Assembly (NCBI RefSeq): GCF_010731635.1
Contig: NZ_AP022583.1
Coordinates: 1,116,001 to 1,180,000, forward strand
From: Mycobacterium noviomagense
GTDB lineage: Bacteria; Actinomycetota; Actinomycetes; Mycobacteriales; Mycobacteriaceae
Direction of reading: 5' to 3'
DNA length: 64,000 nucleotides
Positions 45,266 through 52,799 of this stretch are shown here, piece by piece; position 1 is the stretch's first letter; every line of letters begins with the position of its first letter. Both the position numbers and the translations under genes were made by a program. The notes under the pieces are model-generated. The model saw only the letters and a program-made list of their open reading frames with translations, searched no databases and was not told the DNA's origin.

Positions 45266-45501
45266 TGCGGTTCCCGGCTTATGGTCCAGTCTTCGATTAC
45301 GGTATTCGCCAGCAGCGATTCCGCGATCTCGGCGAGCTCGGAATCGTCGACGGTGTCGTCGACCTCCAACTCAAACCGCTTGCCCTGCCGCACATCCGAG
45401 ATTCCGGCATGGCCGAGCCGTCCCAGCGCGCCGACGATCGCCTGACCCTGCGGGTCGAGAATCTCGGCCTTGGGCATCACGTGCACAACCACCCGGGCCA
45501 C
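45262..45501 (-). CDS. purS: Phosphoribosylformylglycinamidine synthase subunit PurS
   Basis: A 79-residue subunit that bridges PurL and PurQ. Sequence [20 protein letters not shown] and the conserved [13 protein letters not shown] are diagnostic. GTG start with GAGGAG five bases upstream. Four-base overlap with purQ. Confidence 0.94.
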   Translation of the reverse strand: MARVVVHVMPKAEILDPQGQAIVGALGRLGHAGISDVRQGKRFELEVDDTVDDSELAEIAESLLANTVIEDWTISREPQ

Positions 45502-45569
45502 GGGCGCTCCTCGCTGTCGGGACCTGACTGCTCGGTGGCAACTTTACCGGTGAACGAGCGTCGGGCCGG

Positions 45570-46247
45570 TCATGGGCAAGAGCCGATGTAGGCCGCGCAG
45601 AGCGGGCCGCTCATCGCGTCGAGAACCTGCGCGTCGGAGAGCGTCGGCCACGGCATCTGTGGCGGTGCGGTCGACCACAGGCTCAGTTCGCTGATGCTGC
45701 TGTTTTGAGGCTGGGCGACCAGGTAGGTGTGCAGGATCACCGGCCCGCTGACCACCGCGGCCAGCCGGTTGGGTTCGTCGACGGTGAGCGACGGCGACTG
45801 ATTCGGTGCGCCGAGTTGGCAGCCGCGTAGCGCGGCGGCGGCGATGCTGAACACGCTGGCCGCGTTTTGGCCGCCGTTCGCGGTGTCGCCGCGCCAGTGC
45901 AGCAGCTGGGCCTGCAACTGCCACTGGCCTTGAGGGTTGGCCACGGTCGCGCGGCTCGCGACGGCAGAGTCGCGGGAGTCGTGTGTGAACGGCGGTGTGG
46001 CGCAAAGCTCCTCGAAGCGGAACCGCGGGGTCGTTCCGGTGCCGGTCAACGCCGTCGCCACACCAGACAATGCCGGCCACCGGTACACCGAGTTCAGCGG
46101 CACAGCACCCGCATTGATCCAGGCAGAATCGGGGATCCGGTCGCACACCGGTGGACAGTTCTCGGGGTCCGCCAGCGCAGGCGTCGCGGACAACGGTGCT
46201 ACCGCCAGGCCCCCAGCCAGCAGCATCGCCGCCACGATTACCCGCAT
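45570..46247 (-). CDS. Secreted mycobacterial protein of unknown function
   Basis: A 225-residue protein with a clear Sec signal peptide (MRVIVAAMLLAGGLAVAPLSATPALA) and a cleavage site after ALADP. The mature part contains pairs of cysteines (NCPPVC, LCATPPF, GCQLG, LCAAYIGSC) consistent with disulfides and no recognised domain. ATG 46247 follows GGGGGTG. Divergent from the metallo-beta-lactamase-fold gene with only 32 bases between them. Resembles conserved mycobacterial ATPase-independent secreted proteins of the region near purS, but I cannot assign function. Confidence 0.75.
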   Translation of the reverse strand: MRVIVAAMLLAGGLAVAPLSATPALADPENCPPVCDRIPDSAWINAGAVPLNSVYRWPALSGVATALTGTGTTPRFRFEELCATPPFTHDSRDSAVASRATVANPQGQWQLQAQLLHWRGDTANGGQNAASVFSIAAAALRGCQLGAPNQSPSLTVDEPNRLAAVVSGPVILHTYLVAQPQNSSISELSLWSTAPPQMPWPTLSDAQVLDAMSGPLCAAYIGSCP

Positions 46248-46279
46248 CGGCACACCCCCATGAGCGCACAATCGTAGAC

Positions 46280-46918
46280 ATGCAACTGACGCATTTCGGC
46301 CATTCCTGCCTACTTGCTGAATTCGACCACACCGCCGTGCTGTTCGACCCCGGAAATTTCTCGCACGGTTTCGAGGGCATCACGGGGCTGTCGGCGATCC
46401 TGATCACCCATCAGCACCCGGACCACGTCGACACTGCGCGGCTGCCCGCGCTGATCGACGCCAACCCGGATGCTGCGGTGTACGCCGATCCGCAGACCGC
46501 CGCCCAGCTCGGCGCCCCGTGTCGGGCGGTGCAAGTGGGCGACGAGCTGGCCGTCGGCACGCTGACCATCCGGGCCGTCGGCGGCCGGCATGCCGTCATC
46601 CACCCCGAACTCCCAGTAATAGAGAACATCTCCTACCTCGTCGGCGACGGTGAGCATCCGGCCCGGCTGATGCATCCCGGCGACGCCCTGTTCGTCCCGG
46701 ACGAGCCGGTGGATGTGCTGGCCACTCCGGCGGCGGCGCCGTGGATGAAAATCTCGGAGGCCGTCGACTACCTGCGCGCGGTGTCGCCGCAACGCGCGGT
46801 GCCCATCCACCACGGCATCATCGCCCCCGACGCGCGCGGTATCTACTTCGGCCGGCTCAGCGAAATGACCACCACCGACTTCCAGGTACTCCCGGAAGAA
46901 AACGCGATCGCCTTCTAA
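46280..46918 (+). CDS. Metallo-beta-lactamase-fold hydrolase (Rv0786c-like)
   Basis: A 212-residue MBL-fold protein of the UPF0173/UlaG-like group: LTHFGHSCLLAEFD at the N-terminus, metal motif H-x-H-x-D-H in THQHPDHVD near residue 50, and later MHPGDALFVP and HHGIIAP. Cytosolic, metal-dependent hydrolase of unknown substrate. ATG 46280 chosen at the start of the conserved fold. Followed by a long hairpin. Confidence 0.82.
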   Translation: MQLTHFGHSCLLAEFDHTAVLFDPGNFSHGFEGITGLSAILITHQHPDHVDTARLPALIDANPDAAVYADPQTAAQLGAPCRAVQVGDELAVGTLTIRAVGGRHAVIHPELPVIENISYLVGDGEHPARLMHPGDALFVPDEPVDVLATPAAAPWMKISEAVDYLRAVSPQRAVPIHHGIIAPDARGIYFGRLSEMTTTDFQVLPEENAIAF

Positions 46919-46925
46919 GGGCGAG

Positions 46926-46975
46926 CAGACGCAAAAGTCCCCATTTCGTGCCGAAATGAGGGACTTTTGCGTCTG
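46926..46975. terminator. Long near-perfect hairpin between convergent genes
   Basis: The arm CAGACGCAAAAGTCCCCATTTCG starting at 46926 pairs with its complement ending at 46975, with a one-base bulge and the loop TGC (46949-46951). It sits 8 bases after the MBL gene and 24 bases before the stop of the convergent FAD dehydrogenase. Shares the GACGCAAAAG core with the 6112 hairpin. Best seen as a bidirectional terminator or a mobile hairpin repeat. Confidence 0.65.
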
Positions 46976-46998
46976 GTGGCCGGGCAGGGCCCGCCGAA

Positions 46999-48672
46999 CT
47001 AGGCGATGTCGGCGGCGGCGCCGCGGCCGGCGGCGCGTCCGGAAAAGATGCATCCTCCCAGAAATGTTCCCTCCAGCGCCCGGTAACCGTGCACACCGCC
47101 GCCGCCGAACCCGGCCACCTCGCCGGCGGCGTAGAGCCCGTCGAACGGGGTGCCGTCGGCTTTGAGAACCCTGGCGTCCAGATCGGTTTCCAGTCCGCCC
47201 AAGGTTTTTCGAGTCAGGATGTGAAGTTTGACCGCGATCAGCGGGCCGGCCTTGGTATCGGTCAACCGGTGCGGAGCCACCACACGGCCCAACCGGTCAC
47301 CCCAATAGATGCGGGCGGCGTGGATGGCGGTGATCTGGCTGTCCTTGCAGAACCGGTTCGCCACTTCGCGATCGCGTGCGGTGACCTCGGCCGCGACCGT
47401 CGAGTAATCCAAGGGCACGACGTCAGGAATCTTGTTCATCGCGGTGACCAACTCGCGCAACGAATCAGCGCTGACGAAGTCCACACCGCGGTCGACGAAC
47501 GCTTGCACTGGAGCCGGCGGCCCCGACCCGGCGCGCGAGGCCAGCAGTTGGCGCACACTGCGTCCGGTGAGGTCGGGATTTTGCTCCTGACCCGACAGCG
47601 CGAACTCCTTTTCGATGATTCTCGAGTTGAGCACAAACCACGTGTAGTCCTGACCCGTCTTGGCGATGTACTCCAACGTGCCGAGTGTGTCGAAGCCCGG
47701 GTACAACGGGGCCGGCAGCCGCTTGCCGTTGGCGTCCAGCCACAGTGACGACGGACCCGGGATGATTCGGATACCGTGCAGCGGCCAGATCGGGTCGTAG
47801 TTGGTGATGCCCTCGGTGTAATGCCACATCCGGTCGCGGTTGATCACTCGGGCACCGGCTTTTTCGGCGATGCCGATCATCCTGCCGTCGACGTGGGCGG
47901 GCACCCCGCTGAGCAGTTGCTCGGGCACCCGGCCCATCCGCTGCGGCCAGTTCTGCCGGACCAGGTCGTGGTTGCCGCCAATGCCGCCGCTGGTCACGAT
48001 CACCGCAGACGACCGAAACTCGAAGTCACGGATCACTTTTCGCGACGACGGCACACCGCGTGGCTGATCAGAGGGCTCCAGTACGCTGCCGCGCACCCCG
48101 ACCACCGCGTCTCCTTCGACGATCAGCTCGTCGACCCGATGACGATGCGCGAAGCGCACGGTCGAGCGGTCCCGCAGTTGGCGCGCGAAGATCTCGACAA
48201 GCGCCGGTCCTGTGCCCCAGGTGATGTGGAAGCGCGGCACCGAGTTACCGTGCCCGCGCGCGTCGTATCCACCGCGCTCGGCCCAACCGACCAGCGGGAA
48301 GATTTGCAGGCCGCGGGCGCGAAGCCAGCTGCGCTTCTCCCCAGCCGCGAAATCGACGTAGGCATACGCCCATTGGCGTGGCCAGTAGTCCTCCGGGCGA
48401 TCGAAGCCCGCCGTGCCGAGCCAATCCTGCAGTGCCAGTTCGTGACTGTCGCGCACGCCGAGGCGGCGTTGTTCGGGACTGTCGACGAAGAACAATCCGC
48501 CGAAGGACCAGAAGGCCTGCCCGCCCAGGTTGGCGGCGTTCTCCTGGTCGAGGATCAACACCCGCCGCCCGCGGTCTGCGACTTCGCAGGCGGCCACCAG
48601 GCCAGCAAGCCCCGCCCCGACGATGATGACGTCGGCGGCGTGCCCCACCGACCCGGCTGCGGTTTCGCTCAT
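46999..48672 (-). CDS. FAD-binding dehydrogenase (Rv0785-like, KstD-related)
   Basis: A 557-residue flavoprotein of the fumarate reductase/3-ketosteroid dehydrogenase superfamily. FAD site VIIVGAGLAGLVAACEVADRG at residues 15-35; LGGQAFWSFGGLFFVDS and the C-terminal GLYAAGEVAGFGGGGVHGYRALEG complete the dinucleotide-binding domain. It lacks convincing features of a true KstD active site, so substrate is unknown. Homologue of Rv0785. Precedes no operon partner; the next upstream gene ends 27 bases away. Confidence 0.85.
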   Translation of the reverse strand: MSETAAGSVGHAADVIIVGAGLAGLVAACEVADRGRRVLILDQENAANLGGQAFWSFGGLFFVDSPEQRRLGVRDSHELALQDWLGTAGFDRPEDYWPRQWAYAYVDFAAGEKRSWLRARGLQIFPLVGWAERGGYDARGHGNSVPRFHITWGTGPALVEIFARQLRDRSTVRFAHRHRVDELIVEGDAVVGVRGSVLEPSDQPRGVPSSRKVIRDFEFRSSAVIVTSGGIGGNHDLVRQNWPQRMGRVPEQLLSGVPAHVDGRMIGIAEKAGARVINRDRMWHYTEGITNYDPIWPLHGIRIIPGPSSLWLDANGKRLPAPLYPGFDTLGTLEYIAKTGQDYTWFVLNSRIIEKEFALSGQEQNPDLTGRSVRQLLASRAGSGPPAPVQAFVDRGVDFVSADSLRELVTAMNKIPDVVPLDYSTVAAEVTARDREVANRFCKDSQITAIHAARIYWGDRLGRVVAPHRLTDTKAGPLIAVKLHILTRKTLGGLETDLDARVLKADGTPFDGLYAAGEVAGFGGGGVHGYRALEGTFLGGCIFSGRAAGRGAAADIA

Positions 48673-48699
48673 GCCGCTACAGGGTAGTGACCCCTGCGG

Positions 48700-49404
48700 T
48701 CAGGCTGCCTTGCGAACCGCCTGATCGGGCCGCCACTCGTACACGGTCGGCGTGCAGCCGTGCAGCAATGCCAGGTCCACGGCGTCGAGCATCGCCTGCA
48801 ACGGCCCAGGTTTGCGCAAGTGACGCGCGGCGACCGCCACTCGGACGATGCCGCCGCGACGGGCAACCCGTTCCGCCGAGAGCACCAGCATCCGACACCA
48901 CCACGGCTCGGTCAGAAAGCCTTCTCCGATGCCGAGCACCCGTGCGCGCACAGTGGTGTGGCGGACCAGGTCGGTGATGCCGTGAAGATCGGCCAGTAGT
49001 CGAAAACCATTGCGAGGCAATGCTTTCACTGTCCCCGGCGACGCGGCCCAGCCGGGCGCCGCGAACAACCTGGTGCGCAGCCCGAGGTGCTCGAGGACCC
49101 GGTCGGCGGCCATCAGCCGCAGGTTCGCTTCGTGGGCCGGCAGCCCGGCGAACTCGCCGCGACGCTTTTTGGTCGCCGCTTCGTCATAGCCGTGCAACAG
49201 GATCGCGTCGCCACCGGCGCGACGGGCGGCCAACCACTCGACGGTGCGCGGATCGCGGTCGAGACGGTAGCCGCCCTTGAGCCGCGGCGCCACCAGCAAC
49301 GACACGGGCACGCCGCGGGCATCCATCTGCGCGCAGAACGCGTCGACGTCGGCCAGGGTGTGCTCGCCGATCCCGGACACGGAAACGATCAATTTGCCAG
49401 ACAC
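48700..49404 (-). CDS. DUF2334 polysaccharide deacetylase-like protein (Rv0784-like)
   Basis: A 234-residue protein of the DUF2334 branch of the carbohydrate esterase 4 fold: KLIVSVSGIGEHTLADVDAF (barrel strand 1), LLVAPRLKGGYRLDRD, and ILLHGYDEA as the His motif; FAAPGWAASPGTVKAL resembles the catalytic base motif. GTG 49404 matches the start of the fold; the frame is open 56 codons upstream. Likely metal-dependent deacetylase with unknown substrate. No signal peptide is visible. Confidence 0.78.
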   Translation of the reverse strand: MSGKLIVSVSGIGEHTLADVDAFCAQMDARGVPVSLLVAPRLKGGYRLDRDPRTVEWLAARRAGGDAILLHGYDEAATKKRRGEFAGLPAHEANLRLMAADRVLEHLGLRTRLFAAPGWAASPGTVKALPRNGFRLLADLHGITDLVRHTTVRARVLGIGEGFLTEPWWCRMLVLSAERVARRGGIVRVAVAARHLRKPGPLQAMLDAVDLALLHGCTPTVYEWRPDQAVRKAA

Positions 49405-49483
49405 ACCGCTAGTGTGCCGATCGCAGGTGTCCAAACGGTGACATACACGCAGACAGCGGGCGTCTAACGGACCCCGTGCCCAG

Positions 49484-49975
49484 CTAGTTCGGCAGCACGG
49501 CCTCGATTGCCGCGAGCACCTCCGGTGCGTCCGGTTCAGTGCGGGGCCGGAACCGGTTGACCACCCGTCCACCGGGGGCGATGAGGAATTTCTCGAAGTT
49601 CCATTGCACGTCGCCGGCCTGGCCGCTTGCGTCGGGCGTCTTGGTCAGTTCCACATACAGCGGGTGCCGGCCCGGCCCGTTGACCTCGGTTTTCGCCAGC
49701 AGCGGAAACGTCACCCCGTAGATGGTGGAGCAGAATGTCTGGATTTCCTCGGCGCTGCCGGGTTCCTGGCCCATGAACTGGTTGCACGGCACCCCGATGA
49801 CCGTCAGCCCGCGATCGGCGTATTCCTGCGCGAGCTGCTGCAGCGCGCCGTATTGGGGGGTCAGACCGCATTTCGACGCGACGTTGACCACCAGCACGGC
49901 ACCGTCGGCGTAATCGGCCAGCGAAGTCGGGCGGCCGTCTAGGGTGGTCAACTCGATCTCGGTGACAGCGGACAT
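49484..49975 (-). CDS. Glutathione peroxidase-family peroxidase
   Basis: A 163-residue thiol peroxidase of the GPx family with Cys36 instead of selenocysteine (NVASKCGLTPQY); the Gln in CNQFMGQEPG and the Trp-Asn in VQWNFEKFL complete the catalytic tetrad. In actinobacteria such enzymes use thioredoxin or mycothiol rather than glutathione. Single-gene unit, divergent from the exporter gene. Not part of this neighbourhood in M. tuberculosis as I remember it. Confidence 0.92.
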   Translation of the reverse strand: MSAVTEIELTTLDGRPTSLADYADGAVLVVNVASKCGLTPQYGALQQLAQEYADRGLTVIGVPCNQFMGQEPGSAEEIQTFCSTIYGVTFPLLAKTEVNGPGRHPLYVELTKTPDASGQAGDVQWNFEKFLIAPGGRVVNRFRPRTEPDAPEVLAAIEAVLPN

Positions 49976-50023
49976 GCCAGCAGGCTACCGCAGCGCAAAC
50001 TAGCTTGATCAGCTAAGTGCCGT

Positions 50024-50035
50024 TACGCTCGTGTG
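50024..50035 (+). promoter_or_regulatory. -10 box of leaderless exporter gene
   Basis: TACGCT (50024-50029), six bases, GTG 50036. Confidence 0.4.
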
Positions 50036-51493
50036 GTGCATCGCGCCGTCGCGCCCAGCCGCCAGCCGCCTACCGACGAACGGGTCTACCCGGACAAGCT
50101 CGACGCGGGACTGCTGCGGATCGCCGGGGTGTGCGCGTTGGCCGTGGTGATGGCGATCGTCGACACCACGGTTGTCGGTGTCGCGCAACGCACGTTCATT
50201 GCGGAATTCCACTCCACCCAGGCCGTCGTCGCATGGACGATGACCGGCTATACGCTCGCGCTGGCAACCGTGATCCCGGTGGCGGGTTGGGCCGCCGACC
50301 GGTTCGGCACCAAGCGGCTGTTCATCGGCTCGGTGCTGGCGTTTACGGTCGGCTCGCTGCTGTGCGCGATGGCGCCAAACGTCGGGCTGCTGATCACCTT
50401 TCGAGTGATACAGGGCCTCGGTGGCGGAATGCTGATGCCGCTGACGGTCACCATCTTGACCCGCGAGGCTGGCCCCAAGCGGATCGGCCGGCTTATGGCG
50501 CTGCTGGGCATCCCGATGATGCTGGGCCCGATCGCAGGACCGATCCTGGGCGGCTGGCTGATCGACGCCTACGGCTGGGAGTGGATCTTCCGGATCAACC
50601 TGCCGATCGGGTTGACCGCGGTTGTCCTTGCCGCCGTTACGTTCCCGAGAGATCGCCCGACGCCGTCGGAGACCTTCGACTTCGTCGGCATGCTGCTGCT
50701 GTCGCCCGGCGTGGCGGCGTTCCTTTACGGGGTGTCATCCCTTCCCGCGTACGGGACCGTCGCCGATCCTCATGTGTGGGTAACGGCGGCCATCGGGCTG
50801 ACGCTGATCGGCGGGTTCGTGTTGCACGCCCTGGGCAAGGATGACCCGCTGATCGACTTGCGGCTGTTCACGAACTGGGAAGTCACCGCGGCCAACTCGA
50901 CGCTCTTGCTTTCCGCGGCAGCGTTTTTCGGGGCTGCGTTGCTCATCCCGAGCTGCTTTCAGCAACTGCTCCAGCAGACGGCGCTGCAGTCCGGAGTGCA
51001 CATGATGCCCGAGCGGATCGGCGCGCTGCTGACGATGCCGATCGCCGGCGTCGTGCTGGACAAGCGCGGCCCGAGCAAGGTGGTCCTGGCCGGCATCACG
51101 CTGGTGAGCGCCGGCATGGCGACCTTCGCCTACGGTGTCGCAACCCATGCGGGATACCTGCCAGTGCTCTTGGCGGGGCTGCTGCTCATGGGTATGGGCC
51201 TGGGTTGCACGACGATGCCACTGATCGCTGCGGCGGTGCAGTCAGTTGCGCCGCATCAAATCGCCCGCGGCTCGGCGCTGGTCCATGTCAACCTGCAGGT
51301 CGCAGCGTCAATTAGCACAGCGTTGATGTCGGTGATCTTGACCAGCCAGCTCGACCACAGCAAAGAGCACGCCTACACCGTGGTGTTCGTGGTGGCCGCC
51401 GTCTTGGCGGTGCTGGCCTATGTCCCCGCGGCATTCCTGCCGAAGAAACCGGTGGCCGCCCCACCGGGGCTGCCGCCTGTAGTGACCCCTTAG
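50036..51493 (+). CDS. emrB: EmrB/QacA-type MFS drug exporter (Rv0783c-like)
   Basis: A 485-residue major facilitator of the 14-helix DHA2 family. The family motifs are visible: D-T-T-V-V in MAIVDTTVVGVAQ (helix 1), motif A GWAADRFGTKR and motif C GPIAGPILGGWL. Proton-driven export of lipophilic compounds is the family role. GTG 50036 has a -10 box six bases upstream; GTG 50033 is also possible. The stop codon touches the first unit of a 54-bp tandem repeat. The TetR gene convergent downstream is a likely regulator but is not divergently placed. Confidence 0.86.
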   Translation: MHRAVAPSRQPPTDERVYPDKLDAGLLRIAGVCALAVVMAIVDTTVVGVAQRTFIAEFHSTQAVVAWTMTGYTLALATVIPVAGWAADRFGTKRLFIGSVLAFTVGSLLCAMAPNVGLLITFRVIQGLGGGMLMPLTVTILTREAGPKRIGRLMALLGIPMMLGPIAGPILGGWLIDAYGWEWIFRINLPIGLTAVVLAAVTFPRDRPTPSETFDFVGMLLLSPGVAAFLYGVSSLPAYGTVADPHVWVTAAIGLTLIGGFVLHALGKDDPLIDLRLFTNWEVTAANSTLLLSAAAFFGAALLIPSCFQQLLQQTALQSGVHMMPERIGALLTMPIAGVVLDKRGPSKVVLAGITLVSAGMATFAYGVATHAGYLPVLLAGLLLMGMGLGCTTMPLIAAAVQSVAPHQIARGSALVHVNLQVAASISTALMSVILTSQLDHSKEHAYTVVFVVAAVLAVLAYVPAAFLPKKPVAAPPGLPPVVTP

Positions 51494-51692
51494 TCGATGG
51501 CGGCGACCCGCTGCGCCCGGCTTCGCCGCGCTTGCGATCGCCGCTGGTCGATGGCGGCGACCCGCTGCGCCCGGCTTCGCCGCGCTTGCGATCGCCGCTG
51601 GTCGATGGCGGCGACCCGCTGCGCCCGGCTTCGCCGCGCTTGCGATCGCCGCTGGTCGATGGCGGCGACCCCCTGGTCGGTGGCGGCGACCC
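51493..51692 (+). repeat. 54-bp tandem repeat (VNTR), three full units plus partials
   Basis: Three identical 54-base units begin at 51493, 51547 and 51601 (each starts GTCGATGGCGGCGACC), followed by a 21-base partial at 51655 and a 17-base variant at 51676. It occupies the whole space between the exporter stop and the convergent tetR stop. As 54 is 18 codons the array has no stop in several frames, and ORFs through it are artefacts. Perfect identity suggests recent expansion. Confidence 0.9.
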
Positions 51693-51693
51693 A

Positions 51694-52269
51694 CTAACCC
51701 TCGAAGAGCATCCTGGCGATCCGCTCGACGGTGGTCATCGGATCGACGGACTTCACGCGCGGATTCACCGCATCGTTGAGCCACAGCGTCGCAAATCCGT
51801 GCACCAAAGACCATGCCGCCAGTTCGGCGCCACCCGGGTCGGCGCGGGCCTTGGCGTCGGCCAGCGTCGCCACACCGCGCGAAAGCTCCGCTCCCGCAGC
51901 ATTTTCCGCGGCTGCCAATTCGGTGTCAGAGGCGTCGACGAGCGACTTGTCGAACATCACCCGGTAATGGCCGGGATGCTCCAGGGCAAACCGCACATAC
52001 GCGGAAGCCGCGTCGATGAACTGCGGCCGCGCGTCGGTCAGGGCTGCGGCCAGCATGCGAAAACCCTCGGTGGCCAGCGCGGTGAACAAGCCGCGCCGAT
52101 CGGTGAAGTGGTGCGCCGGCGCGGCATGCGAGACGCCGGCCTCGCGGGCCAACTCCCGCAACGACACCCGGTCGGCGCCGCGCTCGGCCACCAGGCGTGC
52201 GGCCTGCGTCAAGATCACGGCCCGCAAGTCTCCGTGGTGGTAGCTGGGACGGCTCACATCCACCACCAT
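51694..52269 (-). CDS. TetR-family regulator with WHG-type C-terminal domain
   Basis: A 191-residue TetR regulator. DNA-binding region RPSYHHGDLRAVILTQAARLV...VSLRELAREAGVSHAAPAHHFTDRRGLFTALATEGF is the TetR_C_33/WHG subgroup signature; the C-terminal domain includes AELAAWSLVHGFATLWL. Convergent with the exporter gene and separated from it by the VNTR; divergent from the DoxX gene, so it may control either. Confidence 0.85.
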   Translation of the reverse strand: MVVDVSRPSYHHGDLRAVILTQAARLVAERGADRVSLRELAREAGVSHAAPAHHFTDRRGLFTALATEGFRMLAAALTDARPQFIDAASAYVRFALEHPGHYRVMFDKSLVDASDTELAAAENAAGAELSRGVATLADAKARADPGGAELAAWSLVHGFATLWLNDAVNPRVKSVDPMTTVERIARMLFEG

Positions 52270-52352
52270 AGCCGAGCATCTTGACAGTGGCTAGATCGCG
52301 GGCTTATGCTCGTCGGACTCCCGAACTTGTCGCTGTCTAGATTGGAGAAGAG

Positions 52353-52799
52353 ATGGCCCCGTTGCTCACCCTGGTGCTGGCCAGCGTCATCCCCCGCGTC
52401 GTCGGCTGGGCCGGCGTCGGCTATGTGGACAGTTGGCCCAAAGCGATCGCTGTTGGCTTGGCGGCCATGTTCGTGCTGACCGGCGTGGCGCATTTCGCAC
52501 CGCCGCTGCGCCGCGACCTGATCGCGATCGTGCCGCCCAGCCTGCCCGCGCCCGGGCTGCTGGTCAGCGTCACCGGCGTGCTGGAGTTCCTGGGCGCCGC
52601 CGGTCTGTTGGTGCCCGCGACTCGGCTCGTTGCCGCGGCGTGCCTGCTCGCGCTGATGCTGGCGATGTTTCCGGCCAATATCTATGCATCGCGAATGCCC
52701 GATCCGCCCAAGTCGATGACGACGCGGCTATCCTTGCGCGCCGCTCACGAGGTCGTCTACCTGACCGCTGCCGTAGTGGTCGCGATCGGCAGCAGCTAG
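52353..52799 (+). CDS. DoxX-family membrane protein
   Basis: A 148-residue membrane protein with four hydrophobic helices and the DoxX-like sequence AMFVLTGVAHF...GLLVSVTGVLEFLGAAGLLVPATRLVAAACLLALMLAMFPANI. DoxX proteins join thiol and superoxide stress responses in mycobacteria. GGAGAAGAG precedes the ATG closely. Its last 72 bases overlap the 3' end of the oligopeptidase gene on the opposite strand. Divergent from TetR, which may regulate it. Confidence 0.82.
   Translation: MAPLLTLVLASVIPRVVGWAGVGYVDSWPKAIAVGLAAMFVLTGVAHFAPPLRRDLIAIVPPSLPAPGLLVSVTGVLEFLGAAGLLVPATRLVAAACLLALMLAMFPANIYASRMPDPPKSMTTRLSLRAAHEVVYLTAAVVVAIGSS

Noticed and set aside
51493..51692. CRISPR-like array
   Set aside because: Units are directly adjacent with no spacers, and no cas genes are nearby.
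51497..51697. ORFs encoding 18-residue repeats in the tandem array
   Set aside because: The repeat length is a multiple of three, so open frames arise on both strands by chance; no start site or conservation supports a protein.
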